From Sphingobacterium cavernae (GTDB lineage Bacteria > Bacteroidota > Bacteroidia > Sphingobacteriales > Sphingobacteriaceae): DNA of 62,676 nt. The position numbers and the translations under genes were made by a program. Numbering within the stretch: position 1 is the stretch's first letter; the number at the start of each line of letters is the position of its first letter. Location: contig NZ_VIQM01000028.1 in NCBI RefSeq assembly GCF_008520265.1, forward strand, positions 1 to 62,676, given 5' to 3'. A model generated the notes under the pieces. That model had not been told where the DNA came from and searched no databases. It saw nothing but the letters and a program-made list of their open reading frames with translations. This document shows, one piece after another, positions 55,552-62,676 of the stretch.

Positions 55552-56889
55552 ATGAAGTTAAGAGATCGTTTATCCATTTATTCTGTCTTAATATTCAGCG
55601 TCATAATTTTAACAGTTTCGGCCATAATTTATTTTTCCTTTTACTCTACTATGGAAAAAAAGGAAATAAAAGCACTCGAAAGTAAATCACTCTTGGCGGC
55701 TATTTATTATCTAGAACAAGATGAACTTTCTTCTTCCGAGCATGAGAATATTAAAAGCCAATTGTTAAAAACCATTTCTCGCAAAAATATTGCCGTTTAC
55801 AACAATAACAGTGACAGGGTAAATGGTGAAATGACAAATGATATAAGTATTTCCAAGGACTTTCTACAAGAAGTTAGAAAACATAATAATGGTATTTTTC
55901 ACACGGAGGACTACTTTTACAAAGGAATTTTTTATACAGATAATCAAGGTGATTTTGTGGTTGTAGTTCGTGAATCTAAAGTAGTTTTTAACGATCAAAT
56001 GAGTTCGTTGCTTCAAATTTTACTTATTGCTTCCATAGTTGGTTTAGCCATCATCTACCTGTTGTCGCAATATTTAGGATTTATAGCTTATCAACCCATC
56101 ACACATTTTATTTCTCAGATAAAAAACAGAAACGGAATCAATTTTAAAGAGCCGATTATTCTAGAACATTCTTATACTGAAATAAAAGAATTATCGACGA
56201 CTTATAACCGTTTCATTAATCAAATTTCAGAAACATTTTCGGTACAAAAGAATTTCATAGACTATGTTTCTCACGAATTACGTACGCCGATTACCGCTTT
56301 AATGGGCACTTTGGAAGTTACAAAACAAAAGGATAGAACCACTGAGGAATATCAAGAAGCATTGCAACAATTACAGCAATATACGATAGATCTACAAGAA
56401 ACAATCGATCAAATGATGTTGCTTTCAGGGGTGAAAACCAATTTTGAATTGTCGCCTATTCGCATTGATGAAGTGATTTGGGAATTGGTAGAAAACCAAA
56501 TTGTCTATCATCAAGCAGATATTAAAGTAGATTTGGATGTGAAAAATGATCAATTATTGACGATCAACGGGAACAATCAATTACTAAATTTAGCCATCGG
56601 AAACCTTATTTCTAACGCCATTAAATATTCTAATAATCAGCAAATACAGATACAATTTTCAACTATTGAAGAGCGATTAATTCTTCAAATTATTGATATG
56701 GGAATTGGAATTGAAACTGACGAGTTACCTCAAATTCGGCAAAATTTCTACCGTGGAAAAAACACATCTTCTTATCAAGGTAAAGGAATTGGATTATCTA
56801 TGGCTGATATTATTTTTAAAATTCATCATATCGAATTAGAGATATTAACCAATCAGCCCAAAGGAACCATTATGCGATTAACATTTTAA
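55552..56889 (+). CDS. Membrane histidine kinase, CusS-like
   Basis: This 445-residue kinase has two membrane helices (residues 8-30 and about 158-178) enclosing a periplasmic sensor of about 125 residues. A HAMP-like linker follows, then HisKA with His241 in FIDYVSHELRTPITALMG, the N box NLAIGNLISNAIKYS, DMGIGIE and GKGIGLSMADII. Its position before an RND metal-efflux operon suggests periplasmic metal sensing. No Met-rich or His-rich cluster typical of copper sensors is obvious in the sensor, so the metal is not assigned. Confidence 0.92.
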   Translation: MKLRDRLSIYSVLIFSVIILTVSAIIYFSFYSTMEKKEIKALESKSLLAAIYYLEQDELSSSEHENIKSQLLKTISRKNIAVYNNNSDRVNGEMTNDISISKDFLQEVRKHNNGIFHTEDYFYKGIFYTDNQGDFVVVVRESKVVFNDQMSSLLQILLIASIVGLAIIYLLSQYLGFIAYQPITHFISQIKNRNGINFKEPIILEHSYTEIKELSTTYNRFINQISETFSVQKNFIDYVSHELRTPITALMGTLEVTKQKDRTTEEYQEALQQLQQYTIDLQETIDQMMLLSGVKTNFELSPIRIDEVIWELVENQIVYHQADIKVDLDVKNDQLLTINGNNQLLNLAIGNLISNAIKYSNNQQIQIQFSTIEERLILQIIDMGIGIETDELPQIRQNFYRGKNTSSYQGKGIGLSMADIIFKIHHIELEILTNQPKGTIMRLTF

Positions 56890-56891
56890 GT

Positions 56892-56912
56892 AATTCTAAT
56901 CAAATTCTAATC
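56892..56912 (+). promoter_or_regulatory. 10-bp direct repeat with 11-bp period, likely response-regulator box
   Basis: AATTCTAATC occurs at 56892-56901 and 56903-56912. Tandem half-sites one helical turn apart are the binding form of OmpR-type regulators. They lie about 32-52 bp before the -7 element of the efflux genes. Confidence 0.55.
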
Positions 56913-56943
56913 TATCTTAAAAACCTCCTTAATGTTTGATTTC

Positions 56944-56965
56944 TAGTTTTGAACTTTCAAAGTTC
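56944..56965 (+). promoter_or_regulatory. -7 element and palindrome before the efflux operon
   Basis: TAGTTTTG (56944-56951) matches TAnnTTTG. GAACTTT-C-AAAGTTC (56951-56965) is a perfect 7-bp inverted repeat just before the ATG at 56971 and may be an operator or start-site hairpin. Confidence 0.45.
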
Positions 56966-56970
56966 TAGAA

Positions 56971-58224
56971 ATGAAACATCTTTTATTTCCTATTGCATTA
57001 ATCTGTGCTGCGCCTACTATACAGGCTCAAACCATCACATTAACCGATCTCGAAAGTCAGTTTATTCAAAATAACTCAAAACTTCTTGCTTCAAAATTTA
57101 ATATTGATAAGGCCCAAGCCGAAATCATACAGGAGAAATTATGGCCAAATCCTACGCTTTCAATTTCTGAAGTTAACCTTTGGAAAACGTACAATATTGA
57201 AAAGCAACCCTATCTGTTTGGTAAGTATGGGCAAAATCAACAAATTTCTGTTGATTTGGAGCAGATGATAGAAACAGCTGGCAAACGTAAAAAACGTCTA
57301 GCGTTTAAAAAATTAGACCAAAAATCAGCATCTTTTGAGTATGAAGAATTACTACGCGAATTGCGTAAAGAGTTAAGATTAACCTTTTATGATCTAGAAC
57401 GCATTCAGCAAGAAGTTACGCAATTGAATGAGATTGTTTACTTGTACACGCAAATGAATGCCCAGTACAAACGTCAATCTGAGCTGAAGAATGTATCTTC
57501 GGCTGATTTTTACCGTATTCAAACGGAATTAATTGGATTGCAAAAACAGCAAGTTGAAATAGAAAATGAACAATTTGAAGCGTTAAGCAAACTTCGAATT
57601 TTGACGCATAATCACAGTTTAGATGTTACACAAATCACTTTTGAAACATCCGCAAACATCAAATCCCAAATATTACCGATTAATCTTGTTGAAATTGCCA
57701 AACAACAGAACATTGGATTGAAACGTCAATTAAATGAAAAAGCAAAAGCGCAACAACTGTTAGTTTTAGAAAAGGCAGAAAAGAAGCCGGATCTTACCGT
57801 ACAAATGAATTACGATCGTGGTGGAAATATTATGAGTGATTTTATTGGTCTAGGGGTTAGTTTCGATTTACCTGTTTTTAATAGAAATAAAGGCAATATC
57901 AAAGCAGCTGAAATTGGTATTATACAAGAGCAATCCAATCAACTAACCATCGAGAATAATCTTATTCAGTCCATTCATCAATTACGAAATCAATTGATTA
58001 GAATAGAAAAATCGCTTCAAAATTGGCCAGTTGATCACCTCAAAAATCAAAAACAAATGCTCGATAATTACAAAAAGCATTTCCAAAATAATCAAGTGAC
58101 TTTATTGGAATTTATTGATTTTACTCAGGCTTATCGTGAAGCCAATCAAGCGTATTTCCAATTGCAACAGACTTATCAAAATACTTTCGAAGAATTACAA
58201 TATATCGTAGGAAAAGATTTTTAA
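56971..58224 (+). CDS. TolC-family outer-membrane efflux protein (CzcC/CusC-like)
   Basis: This 417-residue protein has a signal peptide (residues 1-19, ending TIQAQ) and two long helical hairpin repeats of the OEP family: NSKLLASKFNIDKAQAEI with LWPNPTLSISEVN and FSVDLEQMIETAGKRKKR in the first half, and ADFYRIQTELIGLQKQQVE followed by GLGVSFDLPVFNRNKGNIKA in the second. It forms the outer-membrane exit duct of the metal pump. The adaptor gene follows 4 bp later. Confidence 0.92.
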   Translation: MKHLLFPIALICAAPTIQAQTITLTDLESQFIQNNSKLLASKFNIDKAQAEIIQEKLWPNPTLSISEVNLWKTYNIEKQPYLFGKYGQNQQISVDLEQMIETAGKRKKRLAFKKLDQKSASFEYEELLRELRKELRLTFYDLERIQQEVTQLNEIVYLYTQMNAQYKRQSELKNVSSADFYRIQTELIGLQKQQVEIENEQFEALSKLRILTHNHSLDVTQITFETSANIKSQILPINLVEIAKQQNIGLKRQLNEKAKAQQLLVLEKAEKKPDLTVQMNYDRGGNIMSDFIGLGVSFDLPVFNRNKGNIKAAEIGIIQEQSNQLTIENNLIQSIHQLRNQLIRIEKSLQNWPVDHLKNQKQMLDNYKKHFQNNQVTLLEFIDFTQAYREANQAYFQLQQTYQNTFEELQYIVGKDF

Positions 58225-58228
58225 TCGT

Positions 58229-59326
58229 ATGAACAAATCTATATACATTTTAGCTGCATTATTGTTTGTTTTAAACAGTTGTGCCAACAAAGAAGAAAAA
58301 AAAACAGTTGAAGTAAATAAAAACGAAACTTTCTGTTTAAATGATCAATTGAAAAAGTCAACAACTATTTCTACAATTTCTGAACAACCTATTCACGAGC
58401 AGCTAACGCTTACAGGTAAGGTTGAATATAATGAGAATGATTTAGTAGCTCATAAAAGTTTACTACAAGGGGTCGTTAATAGTGTCAATTTCGAATTGGG
58501 CGATTATGTCCGTCAAGGGCAAGTATTAGCCGTTGTAAAATCTGCCGAAGTTCAGGGGATAACACAAGAACGTCGTTATTACCAAAATCAGATTGATTTA
58601 TTACGCAAACAAATACAATCAAAAAATGAATTATTAAAAGATGGTATGAGTTCACAACCTGAGGTTTTAGCATTAGAGCATGAACTACAAGCAGCTCAAA
58701 TTGAATGGGATAAAATCAATTCAACTTTAAAAATGTATCGTGCAATAGGTGACGAGCAGTTCCAAATTTTGGCGCCTAAAAACGGATACATTGTTCAGAA
58801 AAATATCAGTTCTGGTCAATCTATATCTAATGATGCAGACGAAGCTTTGTTTTCAATTTCTAACTTAAAACAAGTGTGGGTAATGGTGAATATTTACGCG
58901 AGTAATTTAAAATACATTAAACAAGGCGATCACGTAAAAGTAAAAACGGTAGCGTTTCCTGACAGAATGTATGCAGGTAAAATTGATAAAATATATAACA
59001 TATTCGACGATAACGAACACGTTATTAAAGCCCGAGTAGTATTAGAAAATCAAGATTTAAACCTAATGCCTGGTTTAAGTGCGGATATCATCATCGACAA
59101 AAAAAATGTGATTGGGACTGCTTTTGCAATTCCTAATTCAGCCAAAGTATTTGAGAATAATAAAGAATATGTTGTCGTTTATAAAGACGATTGCTCAATG
59201 GAAGTTCGAAAAATTACGGCTATCGCATCCAATGCTGAATATACGTATGTAGAAGAAAAATTTGCAAAGAACGAGAAGGTTATCAGTTCGAATGCTTTGC
59301 TTTTAGTGGAAGAATTAAACAAATAA
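58229..59326 (+). CDS. RND efflux periplasmic adaptor (CusB/CzcB-like lipoprotein)
   Basis: This 365-residue membrane-fusion protein has a lipobox (FVLNSCANK, Cys18). A barrel-sandwich lipoyl half (VVNSVNFELGDYVRQGQVLAVV) and a coiled-coil hairpin (LLRKQIQSKNELLKDG, EVLALEHELQAAQIEWD) come next. The second lipoyl half (LAPKNGYIVQKNISSGQS) and beta-barrel domains (WVMVNIYASNLKYIKQGDHV) close the protein. It bridges the inner-membrane pump to the outer-membrane duct. It is 4 bp from both neighbours. Confidence 0.93.
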   Translation: MNKSIYILAALLFVLNSCANKEEKKTVEVNKNETFCLNDQLKKSTTISTISEQPIHEQLTLTGKVEYNENDLVAHKSLLQGVVNSVNFELGDYVRQGQVLAVVKSAEVQGITQERRYYQNQIDLLRKQIQSKNELLKDGMSSQPEVLALEHELQAAQIEWDKINSTLKMYRAIGDEQFQILAPKNGYIVQKNISSGQSISNDADEALFSISNLKQVWVMVNIYASNLKYIKQGDHVKVKTVAFPDRMYAGKIDKIYNIFDDNEHVIKARVVLENQDLNLMPGLSADIIIDKKNVIGTAFAIPNSAKVFENNKEYVVVYKDDCSMEVRKITAIASNAEYTYVEEKFAKNEKVISSNALLLVEELNK

Positions 59327-59330
59327 TCCG

Positions 59331-62300
59331 ATGCAGAAGTTAGTACAAGCAGTCGTAACCTTCTCGTTGCGCAATACCACATTTGTTATTTTCGCTACTT
59401 TAGCATTGCTTTTTGGTGGAATTTTCTCCTTAAAAAAGACACCTATTGAAGCATTTCCGGATGTAACCAATACCCGTGCACGTATTATTACACAATGGAC
59501 TGGTCGTAGTGCAGAAGAAATGGAAAAGTTAGTGACTTTACCTGTTTCTAAAGTGATGAATAGTATTCCGCATAAATCCAATATTCGTTCGATTTCCTTA
59601 TTTGGATTATCCGTCGTAACAGTACAATTTGAAGACGGAATTGATGATTTTTATGCGCAACAATATGTGTCTAACAAATTAAACGGTGTCGATTTACCAC
59701 AAGGAGCCGACGCATCGATCGAACCGCCCTCGGGGGCTACTGGGGAAATTTTCCGTTATGTTATTAAAAGTGACTTGCCAATTAAAGAAGTCACCGCCAT
59801 TCAAGATTGGGTGATCGAACGTGAATTGCTTTCTGTACCCGGAGTTGCCGATGTGGTGAGCTTTGGTGGTGAAGAAAAAATCTATGAGATAAAAATCAAT
59901 CCAACCGAACTAAAGAATTACGATTTATCACCATTGGATGTATACGAAGCCGTTTCTAAATCCAATGTAAATGTAGGTGGAGATGTTATTCAACAAGGAG
60001 ATCAAGCGTATGTAGTACGTGGCGTGGGTTTGCTGGATAAAATTGAAGACATCGGTAATATTACGGTAAAACTGAATGGTTCTACACCCATTTTAATTAA
60101 GAATGTTGCTGAAGTAATTGTTTCAAGTAAACCACGTTTAGGACAGGTCGGCTACAATGAACATGATGATTTGGTCGAAGGTATTGTGATTATGCTTCGT
60201 GGTCAAAATCCATCAGAAGTTATTGGCAACTTGAAACAAAAAATTGAAGAGCTTAACGAACGTACTTTACCAGATAATGTCAAAATAGAAACGGTAGTCG
60301 ATCGTACCAAATTGGTCGATAATACAGTGAAAACGGTCGCAAAGAATATGGTTGAAGGTATATTATTGGTATCACTAATTGTATTTATTTTCTTGTACAA
60401 TTGGAAGTCAACCTTCATCGTTGCATCGGTAATTCCATTGGCTTTTTTATTTGCCATTATTATGCTCAAAATTCAAGGTTTACCAGCGAATTTAATTTCA
60501 ATGGGAGCTTTAGATTTTGGATTATTACTCGAAGGGACGCTCGTGATTGTAGAAACGGTTTTTGTCGCTTTAGCCACCATGCAGCACAAAGTTGGGTCGG
60601 AGCGTTTTGCAAAAATGAGCAAAATGGGCGTGATTAAGAAAAGTGCAGGAAGTGTAGCTTCTTATATCTTCTTTGCATTAATAATTCTTATTGTAGCCTT
60701 ATTACCCATTTTCTCTTTCCAAAAAGTAGAAGGAAAAATGTTTACACCATTAGCTTTTACATTGGGTTATGCTTTGTTAGGTTCGCTAATCTTGAGTTTA
60801 ACATATGTTCCAGCAATGTGTAAATTGTTATTCACTAAAAATATCGAAGAAAAAGAGAATTTCATTTCAAAATTTTGTATCAATTCAATTTACAAATTAT
60901 TCAATATCTCATTCAAAGCCAAAACTTTAACAACAGCTGTATTTGTTGGACTCTTGGCGATTTGTTCAGTGAAATTTATGAATTACGGTTCGGAGTTTTT
61001 ACCACAATTGAATGAGGGATCAATTTACGTGCGTGCCACTTTACCCAATAGTATCAATCTGAAAGAGTCAACTCGATTAACCAAAGATATGAAAACACTG
61101 TTATTGAAAGATACTGAGGAAATAGACTTTATCTTAACGCAAACAGGAAGGCCAAACGATGGTACCGATCCAACAGGGTTTTTTAATATCGAATTTAATA
61201 TCCAGCTAAAAGACGAATCCGATTGGACACGTTCTATTTCGAAAGATGAAATCATCCAAGATATGCGTAATAAATTGGCTAATTATCCAGGAATTACCTT
61301 TGGATTCTCACAACCGATTCAGGATAATGTAGAAGAATATGTGGCGGGGGTAAAAAGTTCTTTGGTAATTAAAATCTTCGGAGACGATTTATACGATTTA
61401 GAAAATTATGCTAATAAAGTATCTACATCCATTGGAAAAGTAAAAGGTATTACAGACATTAATGTGTACAAAAATATTGGTTTACCTGAATTAAAAATTC
61501 AATTACACGATACCAAAATGGCACGTTATGGTATCAGTACGGCCGATGTTCAAGCCGTAATTGAAATGACAATTGGAGGTCAAGCAGCTACTAAATTCTA
61601 TGAGAATGATCGACAGTTTGATGTAATTCTACGTTTCGAGAAAGAATACCGTGACTCTCCAGAAAAGATTGGTAATATTCTAATTCCAACAAGTAACGGA
61701 CAAAATGTACCGCTACAAGAAATAGCAACGATTGGCTACAAAACTGGTCCTGCTTTTATTTACCGTGAAGGAAACAGCCGTTACATTGGTGTTGGTTTTA
61801 GTATAGATGGGCGCGATTTAGGTTCAACGATTTCGGAAGCAAAAGAAGTGGTAGCAAAAGAAGTGGAACTTCCAAAAGATAACTATATGGAATGGGCAGG
61901 TGAGTTCGAAAGTAAAGAACGTGCTTCAAAACAATTAATGACAGTAATTCCAATTTCTTTAGTCCTAATACTGCTGTTATTGTACAGTAATTTCGGAAAT
62001 ATGAAAGATACGGCATTGGCAGCGATTACAATTCCATTTGCCTTTATTGGAGGATTTCTATCCTTATGGATCACCAATACTATCTTTGGAATTTCCGCTG
62101 GAATTGGATTAATCATTTTGTTTGGAGTTAATACCATCAATGGGATTATCTTAATAGCTGTAATGAAAGATAATCTAAAAGAATATCCATTGATAAAAGC
62201 TATTAAATTAGGCGTGAAAAGTCGTATCCGTTCCATCTTAATGATTGCTCTAATGGGGTCATTAGGGTTATTACCAGCAGCTTTATCTACTGGAATGGGT

Positions 62301-62420
62301 TCAGAAATCCAAAAACCGTTAGCCATTATGATTGTAGGTGGATTAATGATTTGTTTAGTTTTATCGTTTACGGTATTGCCAACGGTGTTTTATTATGCAT
62401 ATCGTAAAAATAAGCTATAA
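59331..62420 (+). CDS. Heavy-metal RND efflux pump (CusA/CzcA family)
   Basis: This 1029-residue proton-driven exporter has the HME-RND layout: an N-terminal helix, a large periplasmic porter domain (TRARIITQWTGRSAEEMEKL), the TM4 proton-relay motif LDFGLLLEGTLVIVE near residue 394, a second porter half, and TM8-12 ending PTVFYYAYRKNKL. In CzcA the relay residues are Asp, Asp and Glu. Here they are Asp395, Glu401 and Glu408 with the same spacing, so the middle Asp is replaced by Glu. The substrate may be copper/silver or zinc/cobalt/cadmium; motifs do not decide. Third gene of the efflux operon. Confidence 0.93.
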   Translation: MQKLVQAVVTFSLRNTTFVIFATLALLFGGIFSLKKTPIEAFPDVTNTRARIITQWTGRSAEEMEKLVTLPVSKVMNSIPHKSNIRSISLFGLSVVTVQFEDGIDDFYAQQYVSNKLNGVDLPQGADASIEPPSGATGEIFRYVIKSDLPIKEVTAIQDWVIERELLSVPGVADVVSFGGEEKIYEIKINPTELKNYDLSPLDVYEAVSKSNVNVGGDVIQQGDQAYVVRGVGLLDKIEDIGNITVKLNGSTPILIKNVAEVIVSSKPRLGQVGYNEHDDLVEGIVIMLRGQNPSEVIGNLKQKIEELNERTLPDNVKIETVVDRTKLVDNTVKTVAKNMVEGILLVSLIVFIFLYNWKSTFIVASVIPLAFLFAIIMLKIQGLPANLISMGALDFGLLLEGTLVIVETVFVALATMQHKVGSERFAKMSKMGVIKKSAGSVASYIFFALIILIVALLPIFSFQKVEGKMFTPLAFTLGYALLGSLILSLTYVPAMCKLLFTKNIEEKENFISKFCINSIYKLFNISFKAKTLTTAVFVGLLAICSVKFMNYGSEFLPQLNEGSIYVRATLPNSINLKESTRLTKDMKTLLLKDTEEIDFILTQTGRPNDGTDPTGFFNIEFNIQLKDESDWTRSISKDEIIQDMRNKLANYPGITFGFSQPIQDNVEEYVAGVKSSLVIKIFGDDLYDLENYANKVSTSIGKVKGITDINVYKNIGLPELKIQLHDTKMARYGISTADVQAVIEMTIGGQAATKFYENDRQFDVILRFEKEYRDSPEKIGNILIPTSNGQNVPLQEIATIGYKTGPAFIYREGNSRYIGVGFSIDGRDLGSTISEAKEVVAKEVELPKDNYMEWAGEFESKERASKQLMTVIPISLVLILLLLYSNFGNMKDTALAAITIPFAFIGGFLSLWITNTIFGISAGIGLIILFGVNTINGIILIAVMKDNLKEYPLIKAIKLGVKSRIRSILMIALMGSLGLLPAALSTGMGSEIQKPLAIMIVGGLMICLVLSFTVLPTVFYYAYRKNKL

Positions 62421-62492
62421 TGACTTATAAGTTTAACCTAACCTACTTATTTTTTGGTATAACATAACACCACAAAAGTCAAGTACCGTGAA

Positions 62493-62676
62493 CTACCCAT
62501 TTGCTAAAGACAAATGGGCTTCGGGCTTCACAGACTTGTGCTTTGTTGCCAAAGTCTTATTTGAGTCTCCGCCCGTGTAATCGCCAGTTCCTGACGATAT
62601 TATTTTTAATCCTTCTTTCAGAATGTTTCTTGCAGCGTTTAAATCACGGTCTAAAACGTGTCCATTTTTGCAAGTC
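62493..62676 (-). CDS. tnpB: TnpB (IS200/IS605-type RNA-guided nuclease), C-terminal fragment
   Basis: The last 60 codons of a minus-strand gene run off the window edge. They contain CKNGHVLDRDLNAARNIL: the second zinc-ribbon half and the RuvC III Asp (DRDxNAA) that are diagnostic of TnpB. A polar tail (GDYTGGDSNKTLATKHKSV) ends at a stop inside a hairpin. TnpB is a compact nuclease guided by an RNA made from the element's right end. The tail and hairpin suggest the insertion lies right after the efflux operon. Confidence 0.88.
   Translation of the reverse strand, partial: TCKNGHVLDRDLNAARNILKEGLKIISSGTGDYTGGDSNKTLATKHKSVKPEAHLSLANG
62496..62518. other. Right-end hairpin of the IS200/IS605-type element, likely omega-RNA region
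   Basis: CCCATTTG (62496-62503) and CAAATGGG (62511-62518) form an 8-bp stem with a 7-nt loop over the tnpB 3' end. Such right-end hairpins are recognised by TnpA and form the scaffold of the guide RNA in related elements. The exact element boundary, somewhere in about 62421-62490, was not determined. Confidence 0.6.

Noticed and set aside
61883..62326. 147-codon antisense ORF inside the RND pump gene
   Set aside because: It is a frame shadow of membrane-helix codons in a well-supported gene; several similar antisense frames in rarA, fcl, ugd and susC were dropped for the same reason.
1..62676. CRISPR array or cas genes
   Set aside because: No regularly spaced direct repeats with unique spacers and no Cas-like protein were seen.

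Overview
The window is AT-rich DNA from a member of the Bacteroidota, most likely class Sphingobacteriia or Flavobacteriia (inference). The evidence is a SusC/SusD pair, TAnnTTTG promoter elements, many TAATG translational overlaps, a Bacteroidota-type polysaccharide locus and the IS families present. No rRNA or tRNA gene was recognised. All family names come from reading the translations by eye; no database search was run.

Bases 1-25741 are one large surface-polysaccharide (capsule or O-antigen) locus, all on the minus strand. It contains export genes (a Wzc-type kinase cut by the window edge, and Wza), an initiating phosphoglycosyl transferase, Wzx, Wzy and five glycosyltransferase-like proteins. 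It also encodes five nucleotide-sugar pathways: UDP-L-FucNAc (fnlA-fnlB-fnlC), dTDP-L-rhamnose (rfbBDCA), a UDP-HexNAc dehydrogenase/4-epimerase pair (UDP-GalNAcA type), UDP-glucuronate (ugd) and GDP-L-fucose (manC-gmd-fcl). The last seven-gene stretch has the order of the Pseudomonas wbjB-F/wbpL block. The first gene transcribed, manC, follows a leader of about 250 nt with two perfect hairpins. A truncated rfbA copy at 20156-20227 marks past recombination inside the locus.

Bases 26033-32464 look like ordinary chromosomal backbone: a small membrane protein, a cytidylyltransferase-like enzyme, a DEDDh exonuclease, rarA, a TPR protein and a Prc/Tsp-type S41 protease.

Bases 32548-54650 are an accessory island full of broken insertion sequences (IS66, IS3, IS5-like, ISL3). 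A 36-bp IS terminus occurs at 33316 and again, inverted, at 52300. The cargo is: (i) two regulator-like genes (RteC-like and HTH) beside an AvrD-family gene coupled to a P-loop kinase-like gene; (ii) a convergent module of a Crp-like regulator, a MauE-type redox membrane protein and a small DUF6520-like secreted protein, facing SusD, SusC and a TlpA-like thioredoxin protein; (iii) a GC-richer, strongly self-complementary segment (about 46365-46620) that looks like an undescribed structured RNA; (iv) an XRE regulator with a three-half-site operator, followed by an HpaII-like cytosine-5 methyltransferase/endonuclease pair; (v) a decayed SusD pseudogene and a DUF3050 gene.

Bases 54871-62420 form a metal-responsive unit on the plus strand: an OmpR-type response regulator, a histidine kinase, then TolC-type, HlyD/CusB-type and CusA/CzcA-type efflux genes. 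An 11-bp-period direct repeat lies ahead of the efflux genes. The window ends inside the 3' end of a TnpB gene of an IS200/IS605-type element inserted just after the pump.
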